From NCBI GenBank assembly GCA_022827225.1, contig JAJDTJ010000107.1, positions 1 through 43,434 on the forward strand: a stretch of DNA of 43,434 nucleotides, in the 5' to 3' direction. Positions 15,301 to 22,324 of this stretch are shown one piece after another. The position numbers were made by a program, and so were the translations under genes. How positions within the stretch are numbered: position 1 is the stretch's first letter; each line of letters begins with the position of its first letter. Under the pieces are notes generated by a model that saw only the letters and a program-made list of their open reading frames with translations, did not search any database and was not told where the DNA came from. Origin of the DNA: Candidatus Poribacteria bacterium. GTDB taxonomy: Bacteria; Poribacteria; WGA-4E; WGA-3G.

Positions 15301-15846
15301 CTATTGGGATGCGGGTTCTTGATAAGAGAACGTCTGGATGACATCGTTCATAAGGAGCCGCTGTGCTATCGTTTCAACCAGGTCAGGGTTTAGATCGCCA
15401 GTCAGCGAGTACTTATGTCCGGTGCGGACGGTGGTGACACCTGTGATCCCTAAATCGTGGATACCTTTGACTGTGCTATCGCCAACAGCGTCGGTAACAC
15501 CGGGTTTGAATTGGACTTCAAGTGTCCAGTTATTTGTAGCATTATTCTCAGTGACGCAGGTGTATGCTTGTGTAATAGGATCTGCGAGAAGTTCAGCACC
15601 GATTCGGTCGATGGTTTGTGCGTCGAATGAGCCTTCAATCCAGTAGACGGTAGCGGTACGGACAGCATCGACACCGCTGATACCGAGATCGGCGATATCT
15701 TCAAGAATCCCGTCCCCCACGGTGTCCGGGACTTCGGGTTTATAGTAGACTTCAACTTTCGAGTTTTTCATAAAATAGAGATTCTTCTGTCTTTTAGATG
15801 CTGTGGGGGCGTAAGGTATATTGAGCCCGTTTTTGTGGGTATCCAT
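15301..15846 (-). CDS. Tandem PurS-like protein (two PurS domains)
   Basis: A 181-residue protein made of two PurS-like domains, about residues 28-98 and 107-176. Each follows the PurS pattern: V(E)V.(Y/F)KP.V.D..GD, then DLGI.GV..VRT, then a C-terminal AELL(A)DP(I) or QRLLMNDVI segment. PurS is the small subunit of the three-part FGAM synthase (PurLQS) of purine synthesis, normally about 80 residues and dimeric. Here two copies are fused, preceded by about 25 extra residues. I chose the ATG at 15846 since AAAGGAG lies 8 bases upstream and the promoter (15904-15933) sits downstream of the longer frame's start at 15975. purL and purQ are not nearby. Alternatively it is a PurS-derived regulator. 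Confidence 0.72.
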   Translation of the reverse strand: MDTHKNGLNIPYAPTASKRQKNLYFMKNSKVEVYYKPEVPDTVGDGILEDIADLGISGVDAVRTATVYWIEGSFDAQTIDRIGAELLADPITQAYTCVTENNATNNWTLEVQFKPGVTDAVGDSTVKGIHDLGITGVTTVRTGHKYSLTGDLNPDLVETIAQRLLMNDVIQTFSYQEPASQ

Positions 15847-15903
15847 CAGTGTTTCTCCTTTACCATCTGATGTGCAAAAAATAGGTTCAAGGTTTTGATA
15901 GGT

Positions 15904-15933
15904 ATTATACTGTTGTTGGTAGTAGGTTGTCAA
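15904..15933 (-). promoter_or_regulatory. Consensus promoter for the PurS-like gene
   Basis: On the minus strand TTGACA (15928-15933) and TATAAT (15904-15909) are both perfect sigma-70 hexamers separated by 18 bases. Transcription would begin near 15897, giving a leader of about 50 bases. Confidence 0.75.
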
Positions 15934-15973
15934 TGGTCTTTTTACGGCTCTCTCAAGGCATACCCTTAGCACC

Positions 15974-16000
15974 ATTCAATTGTCGGTTTTCCAATTGAAT
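15974..16000. promoter_or_regulatory. Perfect inverted repeat between divergent promoters (operator candidate)
   Basis: ATTCAATTG (15974-15982) and CAATTGAAT (15992-16000) are exact inverted copies with a 9-base spacer. The repeat lies about 40 bases behind the -35 of the PurS-like gene and 26 bases before the -35 of the PIG-L gene, a position suited to a regulator shared by both. Confidence 0.45.
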
Positions 16001-16026
16001 AGCACTGGCTGTAGTTGAGAAAAAAG

Positions 16027-16055
16027 TTGTTTTTTCCTATGGGTTTTGGTATAAT
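16027..16055 (+). promoter_or_regulatory. Promoter for the PIG-L gene
   Basis: TATAAT (16050-16055) has an extended TGG in front, with TTGTTT (16027-16032) 17 bases upstream. The transcript would have a leader of about 80 bases before the ATG at 16141. Confidence 0.6.
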
Positions 16056-16140
16056 ACGGAATGCAGAAATAGAAAAAGCGACGCAATATTTCATAAACGA
16101 GATTGCTAATTGTCTTACTTCTCATGGGAAGACGAAAAAA

Positions 16141-16962
16141 ATGTCAAAACAGTTGAATATATTGGTTTTCGGTGCACATCCCGATGACTGTGATATCAAA
16201 GCAGGCGGTGTTGCTGCCTTGTATGTGCAACAGGGTCACCGTGTTAAGTTTGTCTCCGTTACGAACGGTGACGCAGGACACCACGAAATGGGTGGTGGTC
16301 CCTTGGCGCGGCGACGTTATGCGGAGGCACAAGCTGCTGCCGATGTTATCGGTATTGAATATGATTTGCTGGATAATCACGATGGCGAACTCATGCCGAC
16401 GTTAGAAAATCGCTACAAGATTATCCGTACGATTCGCGAGTTCCGTCCAGACTTAATCATGACGCACCGTCCGAACGATTATCATCCGGATCATCGGTAC
16501 ACGTCAACGTTGGTACAGGATGCAGCGTATATGGTGACTGTTCCGAACATCTGCTCGCTGACGCCACACCTGGAGAGGAACCCTGTTATTGTCTATTTGA
16601 GTGACGGTTTCATGAAGCCGTCCGCTTTCACGCCGGATGTTGTCGTCGGTATCGATGCCGTGATTGAGCAAAAGATTGATATGCTTCATTGCCATGTGTC
16701 GCAGTTCTACGAGTGGCTTCCTTATAACGGTGGAACGTTGGATACGGTACCTACAGGGGCATCGGATCGCCGTGCGTGGCTTGCCGAACGGTTGCACAAG
16801 CGGTTTCGTGCGACGGCTGAAAAGTACCGGGATCAATTGATAGCATTATACGGTGAAGGAGCGGGTTCGCAAATCCAATACGCAGAGGCGTTTGAGGGAT
16901 GCGAATACGGTTCGTCGCTGACAGCAGAAAATATTCCTATCTTATTCCCTTTCTTCCAATAA
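16141..16962 (+). CDS. PIG-L/LmbE-family deacetylase
   Basis: A 273-residue zinc-dependent N-deacetylase of the PIG-L (LmbE) family, which removes acetyl groups from N-acetylglucosamine-containing glycosides. The metal site is complete: AHPDD (H13, D15, D16) and HPDH (H115-H118), with TNGDAG in between. The open frame extends to 16015, but I chose the internal ATG at 16141: homology begins at SKQLNILVFGAHPDD and the promoter at 16027-16055 lies inside the longer frame. The small heme protein gene follows by 20 bases. Bacterial relatives act on mycothiol or bacillithiol precursors, glycolipids and antibiotics; which applies here is unknown. Confidence 0.87.
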   Translation: MSKQLNILVFGAHPDDCDIKAGGVAALYVQQGHRVKFVSVTNGDAGHHEMGGGPLARRRYAEAQAAADVIGIEYDLLDNHDGELMPTLENRYKIIRTIREFRPDLIMTHRPNDYHPDHRYTSTLVQDAAYMVTVPNICSLTPHLERNPVIVYLSDGFMKPSAFTPDVVVGIDAVIEQKIDMLHCHVSQFYEWLPYNGGTLDTVPTGASDRRAWLAERLHKRFRATAEKYRDQLIALYGEGAGSQIQYAEAFEGCEYGSSLTAENIPILFPFFQ

Positions 16963-16982
16963 GGAGTTTCGTTTTAAAGTCA

Positions 16983-17243
16983 ATGCCAACAGAACAAGCC
17001 AGTGCCAGGACGCTGATGTATATCGTCTGCGTTATCGGTCTCATTTTTGCGATTGTGATGGTTATTCTCTTTTTTAACGCTGCCCCTGCGCGTTCTAACA
17101 TTGAGGTACATCGTATAAACGAAGCAGCGGAATGTCTAAAATGCCATTTGATAGGCGATAAAGAGTCGCCGACGATGCCACACCTCAATCTCGGTAATTG
17201 TAACTTCTGTCACGGTTTATCAAAAGAGAAGGTAGAACGTTAG
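16983..17243 (+). CDS. Small membrane-anchored diheme c-type cytochrome-like protein
   Basis: An 86-residue protein with one transmembrane segment (about residues 11-33) followed by a short soluble part. That part carries two CxxCH heme-attachment motifs, CLKCH (C51-H55) and CNFCH (C73-H77). Such small proteins resemble fragments of NapC/NrfH or class III cytochromes. The open frame runs back to 16899, but that would overlap the PIG-L gene. AAGGAG near 16964 is rather far (about 14 bases) from the ATG, so the start is a little uncertain. If real, it is anchored in the inner membrane with hemes facing the periplasm and passes electrons to an unidentified partner. Confidence 0.65.
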   Translation: MPTEQASARTLMYIVCVIGLIFAIVMVILFFNAAPARSNIEVHRINEAAECLKCHLIGDKESPTMPHLNLGNCNFCHGLSKEKVER

Positions 17244-17311
17244 TCTTTTATAATACCATTTCTGAAATTATATTCAGCATTCACGATGTGTATTGAAGCG
17301 ATACAATACGG

Positions 17312-17348
17312 AAACACAAACTAACAGTTTGTGCTACAATTCGTCCTT
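17312..17348. repeat. REP-like palindromic repeat, copy A, overlapping the prmA stop
   Basis: The 37 bases match 33094-33130 at 33 positions. The core is a perfect hairpin: CACAAACT (17315-17322), loop AAC, AGTTTGTG (17326-17333). The TAG of prmA (17321-17323) lies inside the stem, so the repeat codes for the last residues of PrmA. Confidence 0.75.
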
Positions 17349-18217
17349 GCCTTGACCGCTACCCACGTGATACTGTCCTCTTCTTCGCTGATGATTTGCG
17401 TGCACTCAAAGTTGTTCTCTGCTAATACCGATTGAATCTGTTCGAGTTCGGTCTCCAAGATACCGGAAAAGATAACGGTACCTGCCGGATGTAGTCGCGA
17501 TGTACAATTCGGGATGATCGGGAGGATGGCTTTTGTTAAAATGTTTCCGATGATGAGGTGGTATTTGTCTTCTATATTCTTGAGTCCATCGCCTTGCGCC
17601 AATGACACCTGCTGTGTTACCCCATTTGTTTGGAAGTTCTCAGCTGCGACCGGGATCGCTGTCGGATCAATTTCAATCGCATCCACGTATTTCGCGCCGA
17701 GTTTAACTGCTGCAATTGCTAAGATACCGGAACCGGTTCCGATATCAGCGACACGATCATCAGTTTTGACGGTATCTTCTAACAATTCGAGGGAGAGCCG
17801 GGTTGTCGGATGGTAACCTGTGCCGAACGCCATACCTGGGTCAAGACGGATCAAGATGTCGTTTTCGTTGTGAGACGTCTCGTGCCATGTGGGTACAATG
17901 AGCACCTGTTTTCCGATGCGCTGTGGTGGGAATTCGGCTTTCCAAGCTTCCGCCCACTTTTGAGATTTGACGTGTTTTAAATTAATAGTTGCGGGATCTG
18001 GTTGGATATCCCATTTTGGAAGTTCCGCGAGGAAGTCTCGGAGTTTCTGCATCCGTGTGCCAATACGATCGTCTAACGGATAGTAAGCGATAAGGTTCAC
18101 TTTAGTATGATTAATCGATTTGACTTCAACACCGGTTGCATTCATTTCAAAGAGACAATTCGCGACCGCCTCGGATGCGTTGCGTGAGGTAGTTACCGTG
18201 ATCCTTGCCCAATCCAT
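17321..18217 (-). CDS. prmA: Ribosomal protein L11 methyltransferase
   Basis: PrmA trimethylates lysines and the N-terminus of ribosomal protein L11. The 298-residue protein has the normal length. It has the family's N-terminal substrate domain (MDWARITV, ANCLFEMNATGVEV), the linker motif DPGMAFGTGYHPTT, the SAM motif VADIGTGSGILAIAAVKLGA, an acidic EIDP and HLIIGNILTKAI (the N-I-L catalytic-pocket motif). It starts five bases after dnaJ stops, an order (dnaJ-prmA) found in many bacteria. Its last residues, TNCSTNC, are read from the palindromic repeat at 17312-17348, so the natural C-terminus seems to have been replaced without harming the fold. Confidence 0.93.
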   Translation of the reverse strand: MDWARITVTTSRNASEAVANCLFEMNATGVEVKSINHTKVNLIAYYPLDDRIGTRMQKLRDFLAELPKWDIQPDPATINLKHVKSQKWAEAWKAEFPPQRIGKQVLIVPTWHETSHNENDILIRLDPGMAFGTGYHPTTRLSLELLEDTVKTDDRVADIGTGSGILAIAAVKLGAKYVDAIEIDPTAIPVAAENFQTNGVTQQVSLAQGDGLKNIEDKYHLIIGNILTKAILPIIPNCTSRLHPAGTVIFSGILETELEQIQSVLAENNFECTQIISEEEDSITWVAVKARTNCSTNC

Positions 18218-18222
18218 AGGTA

Positions 18223-19347
18223 TTATGATTCTGGGTTTTCTTCTTCGTGACGACCGAGCAGTTTTTCCCAGAAACCTTCGTGTTCTTGGTTAGTGGATTC
18301 GCCGTGCAATTTTGCGAACTCTTCTAACTTTCTTCGCTGTTCGCTGTTGAGCTGTGTCGGGGTCTCAATTTCTATTTTGACGATGAGGTCTCCAGAATGA
18401 GATCGTCTGTAAATGGGGACCCCTTTGTTGGGGATACGGAGTTGGGCACCGTATTGTGTGCCGGGCGGAATACGTAATTCTTCGTGCCCATCAATGCCTT
18501 GTACACTGATTTTTGCTCCGAGCGTCGCTTGGACAAACGAAATTTTGGCGGTTGTGATAAGATCGTTCTGATCTCTTTGGAAACGTTCGTGGGGTGCGAC
18601 GTTAATAACGACGAATAAATCGCCTGATGGTGCCCCGTTGACCCCTGCTTCACCTTCACCGCGCAATTGGTACTTAAATCCGGAATCGACGCCTTTATCA
18701 ATATTGAGTTTAATTTCGCTGGTATTTTGGACGAGACCTTTTCCCCTACAAGATGGACATGGGTCTTGTATGATTTCACCGTCGCCATGGCATCTTGGAC
18801 AGGTTCGTGACATCGTGAAAAATCCTTGTGACTGACTAATTTGCCCTCTACCGTGGCACTGTGGACAGGTTACAACATCCGTTCCTGTCTTTGCGCCGCT
18901 GCCGTTGCATATTGAGCAGGTTTCGACGCGTGGTACTTGAATCGTAACCTGCTTGCCGTGGATAACATCTTCGAGTGTCACTTCGAGATTGTATTGTAGA
19001 CTACGTCCGCGTTTTGGGGCGCGTTGTCTACCACCAAATCCGCCGAACAGGTCACCAAAGACATCACCAAAGAGGTCGTCAAGATTCACACCAAACCCGC
19101 TGAAATCGGTCGTCATCCCCTCAAGTCCAGCGTGTCCGAATCTGTCGTATGTTTGTCGTTTCTCTGGGTCGCGCAGGACTTCGTAAGCCTCTGTCGCTTC
19201 CTTAAATTTGTCTTCGGCTTCTTTATTGTTTGGGTTTTTATCAGGATGAAATTGGATAGCGAGTTTACGATAAGCTTTCTTAATCTCGTTATCGTCGGCA
19301 TCACGCTCGACGTTCAAGACCTGATAGTAATCACGTTTTTGTGTCAT
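18223..19347 (-). CDS. dnaJ: Chaperone protein DnaJ (Hsp40)
   Basis: A 374-residue full-length type I DnaJ, co-chaperone that stimulates DnaK ATPase activity and delivers clients. It has a J domain with HPD (34-36), a Gly/Phe-rich linker ([11 protein letters not shown]), four zinc-finger repeats ([32 protein letters not shown]) and the two-barrel C-terminal substrate domain. AGGAAGG lies before the ATG. It sits 17 bases behind grpE and 5 before prmA. dnaK is not in the window, so the chaperone partner is encoded elsewhere. Confidence 0.96.
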   Translation of the reverse strand: MTQKRDYYQVLNVERDADDNEIKKAYRKLAIQFHPDKNPNNKEAEDKFKEATEAYEVLRDPEKRQTYDRFGHAGLEGMTTDFSGFGVNLDDLFGDVFGDLFGGFGGRQRAPKRGRSLQYNLEVTLEDVIHGKQVTIQVPRVETCSICNGSGAKTGTDVVTCPQCHGRGQISQSQGFFTMSRTCPRCHGDGEIIQDPCPSCRGKGLVQNTSEIKLNIDKGVDSGFKYQLRGEGEAGVNGAPSGDLFVVINVAPHERFQRDQNDLITTAKISFVQATLGAKISVQGIDGHEELRIPPGTQYGAQLRIPNKGVPIYRRSHSGDLIVKIEIETPTQLNSEQRRKLEEFAKLHGESTNQEHEGFWEKLLGRHEEENPES

Positions 19348-19364
19348 ATTTTACCTTCCTCTAC

Positions 19365-20210
19365 CTATTCAGTGGTGGCGGTTTCATTATTTTCCTCTGC
19401 TGTGTCGGTTTCGTCATCTTCGGAGGGTCCTTGTGAAACAACGACTTGCGAAGCGCGTAAAACCCGGGTGTGCAACATATAGCCGCGCCGGAATTCTTCA
19501 ATTACTTTTCCTTCTGGTACGTCCTCTGATGGTGTAATGAGGAGTGCTTCGTGCTGGTTCGGGTCGAATGTCTCACCGACTGCTTCGATTGGCAGAAGTC
19601 CATGGATTTTAAGAGCGTCTAACAACTGTTTATGGACGAGTTGTACGCCCTCATTGAAACTTGTGAACTCAGGGGAGGCATCACTGGTTTCTGCCTGATC
19701 GTTTACACTTTTAATTGCGGCTTCCAGACTATCTAATACGGGTACCATCCCTTCGAGAATGCCTTCGTTGGCGAATTTGAGTTGTCGTTGATAATCTGTT
19801 TGTAAGCGTTTTTTGGTATTCTCGGCTTCTGCTGCGGTGCGGAGTAGGAGGTCCCGTTCACCTTTGTATTCTTCATGTACAGTTTCTACGGCAGCGGCGA
19901 CCTCTTTTTCGATTTCTTCACGTAGGAGTTCTTCACGCTCTGTTTCAAATTCATCTCGAACTCGTTGTATAATGGTCTCTACCTCTTTATTAACCTCTGA
20001 AGTAACATTTGTGGCGGTTTTTTCGACGGTAGATATCCGTTCTTCAATTTCTTTTTTGACTTCGGATTTGATGGTATCAAGAGCCGTCTCCGCGATTTCT
20101 CGCATACGGGTTACAAGTGTCTTTTCATGACTGTTTTCACTATCCGTAGTCTTGTTCTCTGGAGAGGCTTCTGTTTCTTTTTTTATAGGTATTTCTTTAA
20201 CTTCAGCCAT
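19365..20210 (-). CDS. grpE: Nucleotide exchange factor GrpE, long N-terminal coiled coil
   Basis: GrpE releases ADP from DnaK. The C-terminal core is clear: LKFANEGILEGMVPVLDSLEAAI, FNEGVQLVHKQLLDALKIHGLLPIEAVGETFDPNQHEAL and VIEEFRRGYMLHTRVLRASQVVVS. At 281 residues it is about 80-90 longer than usual. The extra length is a highly charged helix (roughly residues 30-130) rich in Glu and Lys, lengthening the coiled-coil stalk. AGAGG lies about 8 bases before the ATG. It is 57 bases downstream of GGGPS and probably shares its promoter. No CIRCE element was seen. Confidence 0.93.
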   Translation of the reverse strand: MAEVKEIPIKKETEASPENKTTDSENSHEKTLVTRMREIAETALDTIKSEVKKEIEERISTVEKTATNVTSEVNKEVETIIQRVRDEFETEREELLREEIEKEVAAAVETVHEEYKGERDLLLRTAAEAENTKKRLQTDYQRQLKFANEGILEGMVPVLDSLEAAIKSVNDQAETSDASPEFTSFNEGVQLVHKQLLDALKIHGLLPIEAVGETFDPNQHEALLITPSEDVPEGKVIEEFRRGYMLHTRVLRASQVVVSQGPSEDDETDTAEENNETATTE

Positions 20211-20267
20211 GGTAAATCCTCTTATTTTTTTGGAAATGTGGTTTTAAAAGGTTGTTTGTATGTTGTT

Positions 20268-21014
20268 TTAACCGTGTACAGCATTGGCGAAATCCTGCAT
20301 CAGTTTGAAGGATCCATTTTTTTCAAGAACGTTTCCGGTGACGATGAAATCGGCGCCGGCTTCCACCTTTTCTGCTGCGATTTTCGGTGTCCGAATGCCT
20401 CCACCAACGATTAAAGGTATACTAATTTGATTTTTGACTGTGGAGATCATTTCGTCTGGCACGGGGTGCGTTGCGCCGCTCCCTGCCTCTAAATATACCA
20501 TCTGCATACCGAGATATTCCGCGGCTAATGCGTGCGGTCCCGCGATATCGGGTTTATCGCGTGGGATAGGTATCGTTCCGCTCATGAATTCAACTGCAGT
20601 CCTGCTGCCACCCTCAATAAGCATATAACCGGTAGGGATGGGTTTGAGTGCGTGACGTTGTATCCAGGGTGCTGCTTTAACCTGTTCGCCGATGAGATAA
20701 TTCGGGTTGCGTCCACTGATGAGGCTGATGTAGAGGATAGCATCTGCATAAGGCGTAAGGTGCATCGAGTCGCCCGGGAATAAGACTATTGGGAGTTTCG
20801 TTTCCTGCTTGAGTGCTTTTGCTATCGGATCTAAATCGTTGGTTAAAAAACTGCCGCCAAGTAATATAGCATCTGCCCCTGACTGTTCAACTTCGCGAGC
20901 GAGTTTGATACATTTTTCGACTTCGCACTGCTCAGGATCAATTAGGACGAGATAGCCAGCATTATGCTTTTTAAGTGTTTCGTAAAAATGGTTAAGAACC
21001 CAATTCGATCTCAA
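20268..21014 (-). CDS. Geranylgeranylglyceryl phosphate synthase (GGGPS/PcrB family)
   Basis: GGGPS joins geranylgeranyl diphosphate to sn-glycerol-1-phosphate, the first committed step of archaeal ether lipids; bacterial homologues also exist. The 248-residue TIM-barrel has the family marks LIDPEQ (24-29), LLGGSF (51-56), LFPGDSMHLTPYADAIL (78-94), LISGRNPNYLIG (98-109), YLEAGSGA (174-181), VGGGIRTP (203-210) and VTGNVLEKNG (225-234). The ISGRNPxYLIG block and size fit the longer, group II-like branch shared by archaea and Bacteroidetes better than the short Bacillus PcrB. The start is TTG at 21014 with GAGGGG about 11 bases upstream. It has its own strong promoter and heads grpE-dnaJ-prmA. 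A DGGGPS-like gene lies 1.3 kb upstream. Glycerol-1-phosphate dehydrogenase is not in the window. Confidence 0.92.
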   Translation of the reverse strand: MRSNWVLNHFYETLKKHNAGYLVLIDPEQCEVEKCIKLAREVEQSGADAILLGGSFLTNDLDPIAKALKQETKLPIVLFPGDSMHLTPYADAILYISLISGRNPNYLIGEQVKAAPWIQRHALKPIPTGYMLIEGGSRTAVEFMSGTIPIPRDKPDIAGPHALAAEYLGMQMVYLEAGSGATHPVPDEMISTVKNQISIPLIVGGGIRTPKIAAEKVEAGADFIVTGNVLEKNGSFKLMQDFANAVHG

Positions 21015-21078
21015 ATGCGATTTTCCCCTCTTTCGCTATCTTAAATCTCGGACTACCAATTACACTTCTCCCGATAAA

Positions 21079-21107
21079 ATTGTATCACATTTAAGGCAGT
21101 TTGTCAA
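21079..21107 (-). promoter_or_regulatory. Near-consensus promoter for GGGPS-grpE-dnaJ-prmA
   Basis: On the minus strand TTGACA (21102-21107, perfect) is followed after 17 bases by TACAAT (21079-21084), itself preceded by TG as an extended -10. It lies between the TrmH-type gene and GGGPS, about 65-90 bases before the TTG start. Confidence 0.75.
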
Positions 21108-21115
21108 ATTCTGTG

Positions 21116-22324
21116 CTATTGTCGAAACGCATAGAGTAAGATACCAGCGGCGACACCTACGTTGAGCGAAGATTGCCCTGATGCCATCGGGATCCGTACC
21201 AGTGCTGTGCAGCTTTCGCGTGCCTCAGCGGAGAGTCCTGTATTTTCATTGCCTACAACAATCGCAATAGGTCGTGAAAACGCCGTTGTGTATAATTCAT
21301 TTTCGGCACTGGCTGTGGCACCGAATACACACCAGCCTGAAGCGCGAAGTGTCGCTACTGCCTCAGGGATGCTCGGTGTCTGAAATAAAGGCAGACGTCC
21401 CACGGTACCACGCGCGGCACGGACACAGTTTTTATGAAAGGGATGCGCGCCTGTATGGCTTAATAAGACTGCAGAAACGCCCGCCGCGTCCGCAGTCCGT
21501 AGTGTCATCCCAAGGTTATCGGGGTTTCCGATATCTTCTGCGATGAGTAACATACATCTCGGACTGAAGTGGAAATTGAGATGTCCAGATGCTGGAAGGA
21601 AGTTCGGATAACTCAGGTGAACCGAAGCTGTTATTGAGGGAACAGGTCGTGTTGTCGTGATTGATCCCATGACCCCTGTGCTAACTTGGTAAATAGATAA
21701 GTTCTCCGCTGCTGCGCGTTTGAGAAGTGCTTTTCCATCAGCAGTTGCAACAAATTCGGGTGTATAAAGCAGCGATTCAATCGGAAATCCATCTGCTACC
21801 GCTCTCTCAACGATCAAAGGTCCTTCGGTAATAAATTGTGAGTGTTCGAGTTTCCCTTTCAGCGAGGTTAGTTTACGGGTATGCGAAACAATAGCATCCT
21901 TTCGTTTCAAGACAGTGCGCTGTTCGGCTTTGGTGTTACTCCCGCGTTTGATCCCTCGATAAAAAGCACCGGCATCTGTCTGAACACTATCTCCCTCTAA
22001 AATATCGTGAACTCTATCTTCTATCCATTTTTCAGTAAGATGAAACAGTCCTACGTGTCGTCTCGGAAATGCCAACAATAGTTCCCTTAAACTGCGTTCG
22101 TTTGTTGCGGTGATATGAACTTTATAATCGTATTGAGGCGTATTCTCTGGTTTTAGCAGCATAACGCCGTCGAGTTGTTGCCAACCTGCGACACGGACTT
22201 CGTAAGCGGGCTGCCATTTGCCTGTGTTGCAAAAGGTCTGATATGCCTGTTTAAAACAGGTGACGACATCCGCATCCGAGTTCTCTTTCTCTAAGAAAGC
22301 GATAATTTCATCGTAATTTGTCAT
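21116..22324 (-). CDS. TrmH/SpoU-family RNA methyltransferase with extra N-terminal domain
   Basis: A 402-residue protein. The C-terminal SPOUT domain has its knot motifs: LLIAEDIGNPDNLGMTLRTADAAG, VRAARGTVGRLP, IVVGNENTGLS and VRIPMASGQSSLNVGVAAGILLY, where the RNA 2'-O-ribose methyltransferases bind SAM. In front is a substrate-binding-like part (KLEHSQFITEGPLIVERAVADG). The first 130 residues are not part of a standard SpoU protein; the pattern RRHVGLFHLTEKWIED faintly recalls GNAT-type folds, but I cannot assign it. The start is the ATG overlapping the UbiA stop (ATGA), so translation is coupled. The target RNA is unknown. Confidence 0.83.
   Translation of the reverse strand: MTNYDEIIAFLEKENSDADVVTCFKQAYQTFCNTGKWQPAYEVRVAGWQQLDGVMLLKPENTPQYDYKVHITATNERSLRELLLAFPRRHVGLFHLTEKWIEDRVHDILEGDSVQTDAGAFYRGIKRGSNTKAEQRTVLKRKDAIVSHTRKLTSLKGKLEHSQFITEGPLIVERAVADGFPIESLLYTPEFVATADGKALLKRAAAENLSIYQVSTGVMGSITTTRPVPSITASVHLSYPNFLPASGHLNFHFSPRCMLLIAEDIGNPDNLGMTLRTADAAGVSAVLLSHTGAHPFHKNCVRAARGTVGRLPLFQTPSIPEAVATLRASGWCVFGATASAENELYTTAFSRPIAIVVGNENTGLSAEARESCTALVRIPMASGQSSLNVGVAAGILLYAFRQ

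Noticed and set aside
18223..20210. Complete dnaK operon with CIRCE/HrcA control
   Set aside because: grpE and dnaJ are here but dnaK and hrcA are not, and no CIRCE-like inverted repeat was found upstream.
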